A stretch of 64,000 nucleotides of DNA from Gnetum montanum (lineage: Eukaryota; Streptophyta; Gnetopsida; Gnetales; Gnetaceae), in contig MNCI01002989.1 of assembly GCA_015680685.1 (NCBI GenBank), positions 873,374 through 937,373 on the forward strand. Direction: 5' to 3'. How positions within the stretch are numbered: the stretch's first letter is position 1; each line of letters begins with the position of its first letter. Made by a program: the position numbers and the translations under genes. A model generated the notes under the pieces. That model searched no databases. It was not told the DNA's origin and saw only the letters and a list, made by a program, of their open reading frames with translations. Positions 21,490-33,360 of the stretch are shown piece after piece.

Positions 21490-22236
21490 TTCTTTTACTC
21501 TTACTTATATTTGATAAATATTAAGAGACTGCCAAAGCAATGTAAAATAAAATAACTCCAATGTACCATTTAGAATGTAAAATGCATAATATTAACAGGT
21601 AAATCCAATTATAATTAAAATCAATATGTAAGTATTTTAATGAGAGTAAGGAAGACCTGGTCTATTTTGGCCAAGCATAATCTTACATCCTATTTTAACT
21701 CCACCAATCCTAGTCTTAGGTTTGAATATGAAAGGAGAAGTGTTAGTGTTAGGTTGGTAGTCAACTATAAAACTTTATCAAATCTCATGGATGAGTTCCT
21801 TTTTAGATTTTACAGATGCTAAGGCTTTCCTCAGATGTGACACATAACAATTCCAAGATTTGCTAAAAGAAAAACTAGAGAGGACATGGGAAAAAACAAT
21901 CAAAGATGATTTGAATAAAAAAAATCTAGTTGTTCATAGAGGTGAATGCTGAAAAAGAAATCATGTAGCTAACCCCATTTTGTTAGGATAAGGCTAGGAT
22001 GATGATGATGATAATCTTACATCCTACTTTGTTGATAGCATTAGGAAACTTGAGTTTCCTTTCCTTTTTAATATAAAGGTTAACACAATGGAGAAGGATG
22101 ATATTTGCTATAGGTATATCTTAACTTTAATCCCTAAATTACTACATTTTTTGGCAAAAATTAAAATGCAAAAAACTTAGGGTGAACATATCTAAATATC
22201 CAACTATGTGAATTTTTTTTTTATCATTTCTATAAT
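21490..22236. repeat. partial copy C of the dispersed repeat, split by an RTE insertion
   Basis: 21490-21640 resembles the start of copies A and B (attattaacaa, aaatgtaaaatgca, aatatgtaa), and 22031-22220 resembles the following part (aatggagaaggatga, ttagggt, aaattactaca). The two halves are separated by the target-duplicated RTE fragment. Copy C lies immediately before copy B in the same orientation, so the two form a degenerate tandem pair. Confidence 0.5.
21697..22010 (+). mobile_element. 5'-truncated RTE-type LINE (or SINE sharing its 3' end)
   Basis: Flanked by a 20-bp target duplication: ataatcttacatcctatttt (21677-21696) and ataatcttacatcctacttt (22011-22030), one mismatch. The 3' end gtagctaaccccattttgtt-aggataaggct followed by (GAT)n is the characteristic plant RTE terminus (family form gtagccgaccccacttagtgggataaggct). 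One frame reads KEKLERTWEKTIKDDLNKKN and NHVANPIL, matching the C-terminal GRPKKTW..V.KDL and RIHVADP blocks of RTE reverse transcriptases. It is inserted into repeat copy C. Confidence 0.75.
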
Positions 22237-23640
22237 CATCCATGTTAATATGTTTTTAATTCAAAACAAAATTTCATGCTCTCGTATTTTTTTGGTTGTA
22301 TTTAGTAATTATTAACAAACTGTAAAAGTTTTGTAATGAAAATGGAATATTACTTAAAATGTAAAATGCACCAGATTAATATGTAAATATAATCATTAAT
22401 TTAAATACATTTATTTCCTCAATGTATAAGCATAAGGTCAAAGTAAAAAGATATTCAGTTTAAACAAAATGAAGAAAGATGGCATTCACTAATTCTGCTC
22501 AGTACTGCACTCTTTGTACAAAAATAAATAGATAATAATCCTAGGGTAAATCCATTTAAATTAATTACTACATCTATGAACACAAATTATAAAAGAATCA
22601 AAACATTTATAACTTGAAATACCTTTTAGAAATAATAACACAAATATTTTTTTAAAAAAATTCTCATTATCTATTGGTCATTAGTATTCAAAAGTATTAA
22701 GTAGCTAATGATTACAAAGATTATCAAAAAATTACTACATCTAGAGATGAATCAGGTGTCCAAGAAGAAAAGTTAAAAGATAATAATCTAATAGCACTAC
22801 CCATCCATGCTTTATATATTAGACCAAAGGTAAATAAGTATCAATAATACAATGTTTTTTGGAACTTCATTCATTTTTTATAAAGAAGAAAATTTGAGAA
22901 CAAAAAAAAGTTCCCATAAAACTCACTTCTTCTACCCATGAATGATCCACCACAACAAAATATACTAGATTTATAATGTAGTCATCCATAGAACATTAAA
23001 CAATCAATAATAAATAACAAATCAAATTAACCAATAAAAAACTAATACTATTTAACTAATCTAATCATTAATCCTCATCAATCTTATCTAGGTTCCCTCC
23101 AAGCTCCTTAGGAGAAATCACATTTAAATCTAGCAATGTTTCATTGTTAGAATATTCTCTAGATTTTTCCACCTCAACCTTTAATACACTAGTATCTTCC
23201 ATTAAATCCAAATCTATAGGATGAGAAAAATATCCCACTTTCATTGTTTCCTTAGTCATCCCAAATTCATCAGGCCTATCATTTGATTGTAATTTAGAAT
23301 TAGACTAATAGCTTTGGCCTTGAGGCTCCTGTACTATTTGCATGTAGTTCTTTGCATAATCTTGCAATGTAACATGTGCAAGAAAACAAAGTTTAAAATT
23401 AGAAGCATCATGTAGTAATAAAGAAGATGATTATGAGGGTTTATCTATAACAATCTTATTGCACATGTTGCTTTTCATGTTAATGATTAGCGAATAGTGA
23501 AAACTAAAAATGTTGTACATGAAGTCCTATATGTAGAAAAGCAATAATTTTGTACTTTTTTCATATAAGATATATATTTTTTTGGTGGCTATGATTTCCA
23601 AAACCTATAGACCATTGGAATTTTCTTAAAAGCAAATTTC
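22237..23640. repeat. dispersed repeat copy B
   Basis: Collinear with copy A at 3193-4660 in the same orientation, including the minus-strand pseudogene and its upstream region. Copy B keeps the longer open reading frame and is the better preserved of the two. Confidence 0.8.
23068..23478 (-). pseudogene. EAR-motif protein pseudogene, best copy
   Basis: From the ATG at 23478 one frame runs about 136 codons to the TAA at 23068-23070 with only two stops (a TAA and a TAG). It reads MKSNMCNKIVIDKPS, FKLCFLAHVTLQDYAKNYMQ, then GYFSHPIDLDLMEDTSV and, at the end, LLDLNVISPKELGGNLDKID. LDLNV is an EAR-like motif. The end is similar in length and pattern to DLNAVPHKELPSDLHDLD in the zinc-finger pseudogene at 7994-8607, and LQDYAKN to IRDYAEN there. 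No zinc finger lies between. I infer a finger-less relative of that family. The last 63 codons are uninterrupted, so a small expressed product is not excluded but not indicated. Confidence 0.5.
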
Positions 23641-24117
23641 TTACAACATCTGGTACATACTTCATTAGGGACAAGAATTTAGTGATCCTAGAAGGAGATG
23701 ACATCTTATCTATATCTATATTATCCTAATGATATGCATAGCAAATCTATTAGTAACCATCGTAAAATTCTAAAAAATGATCATTATATCATAATTATTA
23801 GATTTGAACTATCTTATCTCCATCTCTTAAATCAAAAGTTAGCTCTTCCCCAAAGAGCTCATTCACCAATATATCATTTTCTACTCTCTCTACTACTTCT
23901 ACCTAGGCTACCTCTTTTTTCTTAGTCTCATCTTTCTTTCAAGCTCATTGTTCCTCTTATTCTTTTGCTTTCCTCTTTGTTCCTCTTATTCTTTTCTCTT
24001 TTCTTCTTCCTAGGTCCTTCTCTTCTTCTCTTATTTCCTCTTCCTTTGCTCTTTTTCCTTAGCCAAGGCTTCACTCTCTTTTATCTTTACTATGACTATT
24101 AACCAAAAAAATTAAAA
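23641..24117. other. pyrimidine-rich low-complexity segment
   Basis: From about 23870 to 24075 the plus strand is dominated by C and T (ctcttattcttttctctttt, cttcttcttatttcc-like). Read on the minus strand it encodes a highly charged Lys/Glu/Arg-rich stretch downstream of the unrecognised gene at 24118-26220, probably its coiled-coil tail after an intron-like AT-rich break. Confidence 0.5.
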
Positions 24118-26220
24118 TTAAAACATAGAAAAAATACAAAAATATAAATAAAAAATACAATATAAAATACTAACACCAAAAACAAAATATGAATTCTCTA
24201 ACTTTCCCAATCTCATTGCAGTCCTCGTTGCCTCCGCTTGTAACTTCTTCTCATCATAATCATAAGTGTGAATGTTCTCAAAATTTTTAACTTTTACATT
24301 ATTCATTACATGTTCCTTCTCTTGTATGCCCAAGGTACACTTTCCAATCACCTCTTCCCCTTGTTTAGGATTTCCATAAGTAGAGCACTTCATAGAGAAT
24401 ATGATACTTTTAATAATAGATGACTGTGCTGCATTCTTTGGAAGTAAAGATGCCATCTCTAATGATCCACCTAGAGCTGAGTGTAGCATCATCATGATTT
24501 TGGTGATGTGCTAGCAAAGTGAGTGAGGAAAGTTCTCCTCATTATGAAATCTTATCATTTCATGATCAATTCAAGCCAACAACTTTGCGAAATAATGTAG
24601 AAAGCGATAGTAGAAGTTAAAGTTTACAGAGTTGCTAGAACTTATCCTATTCATGAGATTAATATTGGTTTGCTTGCTCTACAACTTCTTCTCTAGGAAA
24701 CTTATTTAATCATAATGAGTACCATAAACCATAGTATTTTTGATGACTAAAGGCTATAGGAAAAAGACAATCTATCTTTGTGAGATGTTATCACAAAAGT
24801 TCTTCTTGATGAACAAGTGGAACATCTACTTCAAGTCATAATTAGTAATGTTCTAAGCTTAGCACCATACTTTTTCTATTCATTACTTACCTCTTAATTA
24901 ATAATAAACAACTTCTAGTTACCCTTAACCAAATGATCCACATTAGAAAAGTTAAACTAGTATCTAAAGGAGTCACAATTCCAAGGTAAGATCTCTTTTT
25001 CCTAAACCCAAGACATGAATAACCACTAGTGGCTTGAAAAGCACCTCACCATAGCAAATGTTTCCATGGGTGAAATGTTATAAGACCTTAATGTAATGAG
25101 ATGGATGAGTCTTGCATGCTCTAGAATTAGAAGATACTTTCTTCCATCCCCATTTATTGACCACATGTGACTAGTGGAAGTGTTGTAAATATTAGCTTAT
25201 AGGCATCTATCCTTCACATTTCTAAGCTCTATGCATAGAACCTTCAAGGTCTTGATATTGTCTATAAGACAGAAACATAGGTAGTTAGGCACAAAGTATG
25301 TATCCCTCGGTGAGGCTACAAAAAAAAATATGAGCAAAAAAGGACTCAGTGCTAAACATGATACTTAGGAAATAAATGTTATATTATCCAACATACTTTT
25401 AGGTAATAGTTGGATATGAGATCTTGTAGGTCATCCCTCTTTTAGCATTAAATATAACCTCCTATGAAGAACATGTACCAAACTAGCTTGTAGAGAGCCA
25501 TCATATCATTGGTTCTTCCTAGATTGATCAATCTCATTAGAAAAAAGTATGAACACCATAGGATGCTAGTACTTCTCAATTGCTACACCACAAAGCATGT
25601 GCTCAAGCATTTCTAGATAGTCATCACTCCTATTTGGATCCTCAAATCTATAAGCAAGAGAAAAATTCACATTAAATAATGATGCAAATCTTAGATAGGA
25701 ATTGAAAAGTTTTTAAAATTACCACAATTAAGATTTCATGCTAATGTACTTAGAAACTATGACGTGCCCATGAGGCCGAACAAGCTTTGAATGCAACAAG
25801 AATCTATTAACAATATAGTATCTATGTTGAACTACCTGTAGAAAGGATCCTTCTACTAGTGATTCAAATTCTTTAGCTAGATTTCCCTAGTCTTTCCATT
25901 CTCATCCATAATAGTATCCATATTTGTAGACTCTTGGATTATACAATCTAAAATTCTTACTTAGAGACATGAACATTTCCACTCTAGATCATGAAACAAA
26001 ATGCATGAGGATAACATAGTCCATATAAGAACATAGAAGTGTAGGGTCCCTAGACAAGTCCACATTTGGGTTGGGTTGAGTGATCAATAATTAATGATGA
26101 AGAGAGCTTTCACCCTCCTAGACTTCCTGATGATAGTGAAACCCACATAACAATTCCTAGAATACATAGGATTAGCCACTAGTAGCCTAGAGATCATGCC
26201 ATCCTTGCATAATAACATAA
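24118..26220 (-). pseudogene. unrecognised large protein-coding repeat, copy 1
   Basis: Long minus-strand coding-like frames succeed each other with a few frameshifts and TAG/TAA stops. From 26100 downwards: SLSKNFRLYNPRVYKYGYYY, NLAKEFESLVEGSFLQVVQH, LAYRFEDPNRSDDYLEMLEH, LQASLVHVLHRRLYLMLKEG, HMWSINGDGRKYLLILEHAR, NSVNFNFYYRFLHYFAKLLA and, in the open part 24495-24118, MMMLHSALGGSLEMASLLPK and EKKLQAEATRTAMRLGKLE. No retroviral, transposase or helicase motif is recognisable. A related copy in the opposite orientation starts at about 28093. It may be an undescribed repeat protein or a decayed host gene. Confidence 0.45.
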
Positions 26221-28092
26221 TAAATTGAGAGTAAAAATCATAAACCCATAATCATAAATAAAAATAATAATTACATATAATAATCTAACTAAGGAAGGAT
26301 ATAGTAAAACTTAGACACATGAGTTTAATTTTCCAATCTTATCCCAAGAAAATTCACCAAACATTAGCTAAGTAGTAGTAATTTTAACATTCTTTGCTCT
26401 TACATCCTATGCTTAACTACTTGTTCACTCTTGGATCCTTTCAACACTTAGATGTTTTTCCCTTTATTCTTAGAAATCTAGTCATTATTTCTACAATTCT
26501 ATACTATGATATTTTCCCCTACACATATCCAATCTTGGATCTCTTTCATACTTAGCAAAATTTTCACCTTTCTAGATTTTCAATACTTAGTAACATTTTG
26601 GTTTTCCTTCCCTTTGTACTTAGTTAAGTTGTTTACCTACCATGCTTTCTACACTTATGTGAATTTTTGATTTCATCTCTCTCCACACTTAATTAAATTG
26701 TTGTTTTTCCTTCCTTCCTCTTATACTTAGTAAAATTTTAAATTTTTTCTGGATAACTATCCTTTCTCCTATGGCTTACAAGCCATGAATCATACCATCC
26801 TTCATTGATTATGCAAATATCTTATCTTGGATGGGTCCCATGGCCAAGTTAATAAGCTTCTTAATATAGAATTAATTGATTTATCTACCTTAGATTCCTT
26901 AGACTTGATCATTTCAACCTTAGAAATTATTGAGGAAGACTTAAAATCTCAAGGTAATCACACTATACATTCGACATCATTTGCTAGTCCCATGATCTGA
27001 TTAGCATCATCATAGTACTATCCTACATCAGTTAGGGTATCATAAGAGCTCTTAGATGCTTGAATTTATAGTTTCAAAAAAACTCAAAAAAATCTTCTAA
27101 CTTCTAGTGACATTGATATTGACACTAGCAGCAATGTTAGCAACACCTCTTGTGTAACACAACTTATCAAAAATGAATTCAGAATAACTTCAAGTGAATT
27201 TTACTTACCTCTACAATAAAATTTAAAATTATAATCCTTAAAATATGAAATTAAAATCCATATTTTGGTTCTATTTTCTCAAGATCTAGAGTACAATTTT
27301 TAAGATTTTGAAAGATGAAAAGCATAAGCAGGAAATATCACGATGTCTCCTACATGCTTCACAACCATCATAGTTTCTTCTCATAGCTCTAGCATGAACA
27401 TTGATGTAGGGTCATCATCAATCAGGTAGCATAAATGATAACATCTCATACATAGAATATTTTTAGCATTAGTACTAGCATCTTATAAATTTTTTAAGTC
27501 CAACATCCGTCTTAGGATACTTAGTCAAAATAGTCATGTTTTGGCCCCAATTCAATTTTGAATAGCATATGTAGCTTCCTCACTTACACATCCATGCTTC
27601 AGAGTTTAAATTCATTCACTAAGTTCATATTTTACTTAAAAATTAAGTTTTTTATTATTTTTTATTTTAGTTATATTTTTTACTAATACTTGTAGTTTGG
27701 CCCTACATAGGAGACAAAGACTAACTTTTTAGTAATAAAGCAATTTTTTTTGTAAAGGAAATTAAAATATTTTGTTCCATATAATAACAATTGATATTTT
27801 AATATTTTCAATCTTTATTGATATTTTTATACTTATATTTTATTTTATTTCTCATAATTCATCTTTCATACTTAGTTTTACTTTTAGCAAGTAAACATAG
27901 TCTATTCTACTAGTTGAACCCATTGTTTCTATCATCATCCTCCTATTCTTGGTTTGTCTATAGTAGGCTAAGTTCAATTTTTATTAGAGATTTGTATTCC
28001 ATTGTGTCATTATCATTGGCTTAGTAAAGGTTATATCAAATTAAATATCATTTGTAACTACAGATTAACTACTTTAAGACTTAATCCATGGA
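26221..28092. other. region between two divergent unrecognised ORF copies
   Basis: Mostly AT-rich. Part of 26750-27050 is coding-like on the minus strand (NLAMGPIQDKIFA then SMKDGMIHGL and AIGERIV, separated by TAG stops), probably the N-terminal part of copy 1. From 27300 to 28090 I see no convincing protein; a divergent promoter could be expected here, but no clear TATA pair stands out. Confidence 0.35.
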
Positions 28093-29835
28093 GGTGTTCT
28101 TGTGAGATTAAGAAAGAACAATTTTACATGAACACCAACCACATATAGGAAAAGATAACTAAGAAGTTGGATAACAATAGGCTCATTAATGAAGATGTTA
28201 GTAGTAATTTTGTGAATTTTAGTTTCTTCTATAGCATGTTGTTATGTTTCATAAAGTTACTTGTTTGTAGTGCTTAGGAGGATGGAAAGGTTCTTAGTGA
28301 GGAGGCCTTTCATCAAAATTATGTTAGCACATTATCAATATCACGATGATCCTTCCATTTACTATGGAAGGACTATTATATGTCACATTCTTAGTAAGAA
28401 GGATTGTCCACAAAATGTTCAATTTGTGATAACCTAGTGCAGGAAATAAAGGACATTAAGCATCTGCTACGGATACATAGGATGACGGACAAGCCTCTAA
28501 TAAGATGAGTGTGAGTACTGTTGAGATAACAAGTGCCTACAATTTAAAGTTGAAGTGACCAAGGGTAGAAGCTACTAGGCTAGAAGATAAATCATGTAAG
28601 CACAAGTCATCACTAAATATTTATTTATTTTTTTCTTAATTTTCATTTAGTTTATTAGTTTTTGATTAGTTATTTCCATGTCTTACCATCTATGTTTATT
28701 GTTTAATTTTTTCTTTAAAGGTATAAAAGAAGGTGGGGAAGAAGGCTTTAGGCAAAGTAGAAGTTAAAAGGCAAGCCAAAGAGAAAGTAGAAAAGGAAGA
28801 CTAGGGACAAGGTAAAGCAAAAAGAAAAGAAAAAAGTAAAAGAAAGAGAAGAAGTAGCTGAAGCTACTAGAAGAGTATAGGAGGACAAGATGATAAGGAT
28901 TTTATTGGAGCAATACATTAACTTGAACTTAGAAGATGATGTAGGTGAGATAAACACTCAAAATGCATAGGAAGAAATAACTTTGCTGATTAATTATTTG
29001 ATGGCTCATGATGTATCAAGGTCTAATTAGCTATTAGATGATCATGCAAGTCATCACTTGGATGATGTACATGATGGTATAGTATTATTTTCTCATAGCG
29101 TCTCTAACTTCTTGCCCCTCCTCATTTTCAATGAGGCTAGGAAAAAGTGGCTTGTAGGTAAGCTAGTAGAAGAGGATCATATGTTAATTGGTGATCTTTA
29201 ACTTTGGGTTTTTTTTTATTATGCATGTATTTTTTTTCTTTTTACATGTTTTTATTTTTATATTGTAGATTTTGGACTCATCATGATTTTTATATGCATA
29301 TGTCTATATATATAGAGTCTAGAAAGATGTTTTGGAAGTGTATTAATAAAGATGAATGGGTATGGAAAATGATAAATAGCTTCATGGAGAAGCTAAGGGT
29401 CATAACATATAATGATAAGTTTGTAAAAGTTTTTGGATAGTTATGATAGTAAAATTTGATTAGTATGTTAGTGAGATGATGAATGAATTGCTTTTGCAGA
29501 TGTTCATATTTTAGTTGGCCTTGGAAAAATGTTAATTATGGACCCTCATTTATTTATTTTCAAATTTAAGCATAATTGAGATTTAGAAGAGGATTAATGT
29601 CTTAATAGAATATTAGATAAAGTTGGCTTCTCTTATTGTAAAGCATATTGATACTAATGTGGATTTAATGATAAAGTTGATGACAAATAGGAAGGACTAC
29701 TATGAAAAGGGCATACTATCAGAAGAGGTAGAGGACATGAACATGGATTTTTATATAAGAAAAGTGCTGCATCATAATGCTATTTATTTTTTTTATGTTA
29801 AAATATTTAAAATAATTTTTTATTTTGTATAGTTT
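28093..29835 (+). pseudogene. unrecognised protein-coding repeat, copy 2 (opposite strand)
   Basis: Plus-strand KKLDNNRLINEDVSSNFVNF then FFYSMLLCFIKLL aligns with minus-strand NINLMNRISSSNSVNFNFYY and RFLHYFAKLL of copy 1, so the two are homologous. It continues with RRPFIKIMLAHYQYHDDPSI, a charged coiled-coil-like stretch VKEREEVAEATRR, then ILLEQYINLNLEDDVGEIN, YLMAHDVSRS and FNEARKKWLVGKLVEEDHML. T-rich breaks ending in tag (for example before 29271) look like introns. The last open part (29593-29835) contains LIVKHIDTNVDLMIKLMTNR. Family not recognised. Confidence 0.4.
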
Positions 29836-30436
29836 TGGAAGCCTGATCTATTAGATGATGTGGGTGGTCCAATTAAGAAAAACTAATTGTTTTTGAATTT
29901 TTTATTTACGACAACTTTGGAATCTAGATGAGTTATATGATGATCTTAGACTTGTTGAAAAGATTATTTTGTAATGTATAATCTTGTAAAATTTTAGATC
30001 AATGGAATTTATTTGATGATTTAAATCTAACCTAAAATGAATATCTGGAATAAAACTATTTGACATCTAGAATATAAATTAATGATTTACATGATGAATA
30101 TTTCTACAGTTCAAGAGAGTTATAGAGTGAGTAAATAATTGATATAAAGATATTTCAATAATATACCTTTGAAAAATTTAGAATTGAAATCTATCATACA
30201 AAAGTGGTCCCAAATGTGATTATAAAACTTCTTGGATTAATGAATTGGTAAATATGATGAATTGATAATGGATTATGAAAGTTATTAGAGTAGAAAATTT
30301 TGTAACATAATCTATCTTATTATTGTAGCATCAATTTATCTTAATGAAATAATTTCATCTCTTGAAAATATGATTTTCCTAGATGTTTATAGCCAAATGA
30401 TAAAGCCATAATATAATATAATGGAACAAGCCTATT
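29836..30436. other. AT-rich, no gene seen
   Basis: Lies between the unrecognised ORF copy and the E1 5' LTR. Nothing beyond AT-rich sequence with scattered stops is visible. Confidence 0.45.
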
Positions 30437-30540
30437 TTAAGAGAAACTGGGCTAAAAATTTAAGAGACATAAGATTCGCATTCAATATTTAAGAAAAACT
30501 AGGCTAGAAATTTAAGAGACATAAGAGTCACATTTTTTAG
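30437..30540. repeat. 52-bp degenerate tandem duplication at the E1 LTR edge
   Basis: Two units, 30437-30488 and 30489-30540, share ttaagagaaactgggct / ttaagaaaaactaggct and aatttaagagacataaga. The second unit runs through the inferred LTR start at 30521, so the LTR's first ~20 bp have a partial copy just outside. This blurs the outer border and may explain why no target duplication is visible. Confidence 0.7.
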
Positions 30541-31433
30541 GTTACATCAACAAGGCCTCATCGATGTAGCCCTGTCAATGAGGACCCCATCACGTGAGCA
30601 CATCAACATGGGATTTGATGCATTGACATGGCCTTGTTAATGTAGTGTCTATTTTTTCCTATAAATACACACTGACCCACTGTGTTTATGACATCTTTTT
30701 TCATAGTTTTAGCAGAGCTCTTGTAATTTTGTCATTTGAAAGTTCGAATATTTTTCTAAGTGCCGAAATTAGGAGTCAAAGAGTGTATGGATCTTTATTC
30801 GAGCATTGTTGTACCTAAGTATAGAAGTGTGTGCAGCAATAAAGATGATCGTTTTGATAAACCTTGAAACACTTTGAAATAGATTAATTGTTTATTTATG
30901 CATTCAATGTTTTATGTAGTTTCCTTTAATGCTTTAAGTAATTAAATAATAAATTAAGCTATATTAAGCTATATTAAATAATGATTATTTAAGCACATAA
31001 GTACAACCACTTCGAGCATACACTTGGCACTTGGTAATCCTAGTAACTTTTAACGTTTGGTAACCCAATAGTGTTAAACATGTTCAGCATGTGTATGGCA
31101 AGTGGAAACAGATGCTTATGTTAGGATTAGTTAGGTGTAGCTAGTTAGATTCAATTAGTAATTTAATTATTTTATTTTATTCATTATTTTTTATCCTTAG
31201 GAAACTTTAAAAACAGAAGATAAAAAATGATAAAAATCATATGCCTCAGTTACACTTAACCGTACCTTTGCATTTCACAAGTGTAATTGGGAAGACAATT
31301 ATTGTAGCAGTTAATTTCACTTCCTAGAAACAATTGTACTTCAAAGGCTATAAATCCATGGAATTTAATCAAATTTCTTATGAATGCTCAATGATTCGTA
31401 TGATTGGGTGTAAGGTCTACTTGTTGCTCATCA
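30521..31433 (+). repeat. E1 5' LTR (about 913 bp)
   Basis: Inner end ctcatca is fixed by the primer site at 31435; the outer end is inferred by alignment to the 3' LTR start tgatgagttgcattttttgg at 43162. U3 (30540-30650) has repeated motifs catcaac, aggcctcatcgatg, gtcaatgagg and catggccttgtt. A TATA box tataaatac lies at 30660-30668. The polyadenylation-type aataaa near 30838 and the g/tgtgtgcagcaataaag context are shared with the 3' LTR. Confidence 0.82.
30660..30668 (+). promoter_or_regulatory. TATA box of the E1 5' LTR
   Basis: cctataaatacac follows attttttc. In the 3' LTR the same position reads cctaaaaataagtg, so the TATA core has been lost there. Confidence 0.7.
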
Positions 31434-31434
31434 T

Positions 31435-31452
31435 TGGTGCCATTGTTGGGTA
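31435..31452 (+). promoter_or_regulatory. E1 primer-binding site (tRNA-Asp type)
   Basis: tggtgccattgttgggta, one base after the LTR end, is a C-to-T-decayed form of TGGCGCCGTTGCCGGGGA. Confidence 0.82.
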
Positions 31453-31593
31453 CTTGTAGTTTGATACATGCATTATCTAGGACTTGGTGAGTATTATTTA
31501 AGATCCTTGGAATGAACCCTAAGGTCACAATCATTAAAAAAATTAATAATTATAATTATAATTTGAGCATACTAAAATTTTTGCCAATCTAAA

Positions 31594-33360
31594 ATGTCTT
31601 CTTCTCACAAGCATGATGATTCCAAATCGCCAATGCCCCAAGAATTCAGAGTTATGTACACTCATCCAAATGAGTTTGTACTTGATTTCACCTTCATCTT
31701 GCATCAGGATGAGCAACTGTGGTGGAGAGATATGAAGGGAAACATTGTATTAGCTTTTGACCAATTTTTTCCTATGATGCTACTCCAAACTCTTAAGAGG
31801 TTGGACATCTAGGACCTCCATGATGAATACATTATGTAGAACCATGACTATTACAACTACAGTCCCATAGAAACACAATGTAAATGAGATCAATACCAGG
31901 AGAAGTACTATGAAGCTACAAAGGGGAAACAATTTACCAACTTTTTATTCTTGTTTAACCAATAAAACAATGAGGATCCTCCCTCTAGGGGTTCTCAACA
32001 TGAAGATTTTTCATTCCTTGACTCTAGTGAAGGAGGCTTGAACCTAAATTTATAGTCAACTATCAACAATCTAGGTTTAGGAAAAAGTGGGAGTCAAGGA
32101 AAGGGCTCGGGCAAGCATCATGATGATAGGAAACCTAATGATCATGGCCATGAAAAGTGGAGAGGAGGTGGAAGACACTGTGGTGGCGGTAGTCCTTCTT
32201 CCTCTTTTTCCTCTTCATATGCATCTTCTTCTTCCTCCTCTAAATCTAATCAACACTGCAAGGAATGAAACCATGATGGAGGTGAATGATGGGATAATGA
32301 TCATAGGCCCTACTATGAATGAATGGGTAACAAGGGACATTATAGGCATTATCGAAATCATGATGATGATGAGCCCTTGCTAGCAACTTGAAGCATGCTG
32401 AACATCGCAAAGGTAGTTAGGATTTCAACTAGGCATGTGAAAGATAGTAGAATCGAGCGATTTGAGTGTGAATATAACTCAGATTCATAGATTGATCTAC
32501 CGGCCTTTCATGATGCTTGTGCCTTACAAAATATTGAAAATGATTAGTAGAAATTTAAGCTATTCCCCAGGACACTCATAAAATAATAAAAAATTTGGTA
32601 CTGCTCCTTGGAGCTAGAATCAATTCATAGATGAAGTACAATACTTGAGCTGTTTATTGAAAAATATCAAATATACTCTAGAGTGTCCAATTTGAGAAAG
32701 CATGAAACCTTGGATGCAACCATGGATAGGTATTATTTCCTTTTGCACAAATGTCCTAGCCATGGTTATTCTCAATGGGAGTAGCTTCACCATATCATAG
32801 ATGGACTCCAATCTGAAACGAGGAGAACTCTTAGGGTCTATGCCCAATGGAGACTATCAGAACTAAGATCCTATCAAATTAAAAGGCTGATTGAGTAGGT
32901 TGCAAAAGAAGAAGATGAGTTGAGAAAATTGGAAAGTACTAAGGAGTATAATCGAGAACCTTCCATTAAAAATGGAGGTTTGATTCTGTGATAGTGATAG
33001 GGAGGTATCACTTGATGAAGCGGTGTAGCAAAAAACCTTGCCAATTCAAAAATCCATGCCTAAAATTTTGGCTAAGGTTGACAAAATGTGGGAATCTTTG
33101 GATGAAAAATTTCAAACTACTCTAAAAGTTTAAAAGAATCCAAAGAAAAAGGTAGTGATCATGACTGCATGAGAAGAAAAGAAGCTAAACATGCCTACCA
33201 AAGGGGTAGCTACGACAGTAGAAGAGGTTGTGGAGTATGAATCAGATGATGATGGTGGGTGTGACATGTGCCAATATGAACATCCCAAGAGATGTTTCCT
33301 TGTTATATCACAGTTATAGGAATCTAGGGTGTATGCTCTAAATCTTATACTAGCACGAAG
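31594..33360 (+). pseudogene. gag: E1 gag polyprotein
   Basis: Starts MSSSHKHDDSKSPMPQEFRV and continues VLDFTFILHQDEQLWWRDMK. After a Ser/Gly-rich low-complexity stretch (32080-32290) the capsid-type block follows at about 32440-32940: AFHDACALQNIEND, KFKLFPRTL, IWYCSLELESIH, EKYQIYSRVSNLRKHE and LQSETRRTLRVYAQW. A Lys/Glu-rich stretch (VAKEEDELRKLE) precedes a knuckle-like CDMCQYEHPKRC at 33260-33295, with spacing C-X2-C-X3-H-X3-C, shorter than the standard CCHC knuckle, so probably damaged. Many stops. Gag forms the virus-like particle and binds RNA in live relatives. Confidence 0.85.
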
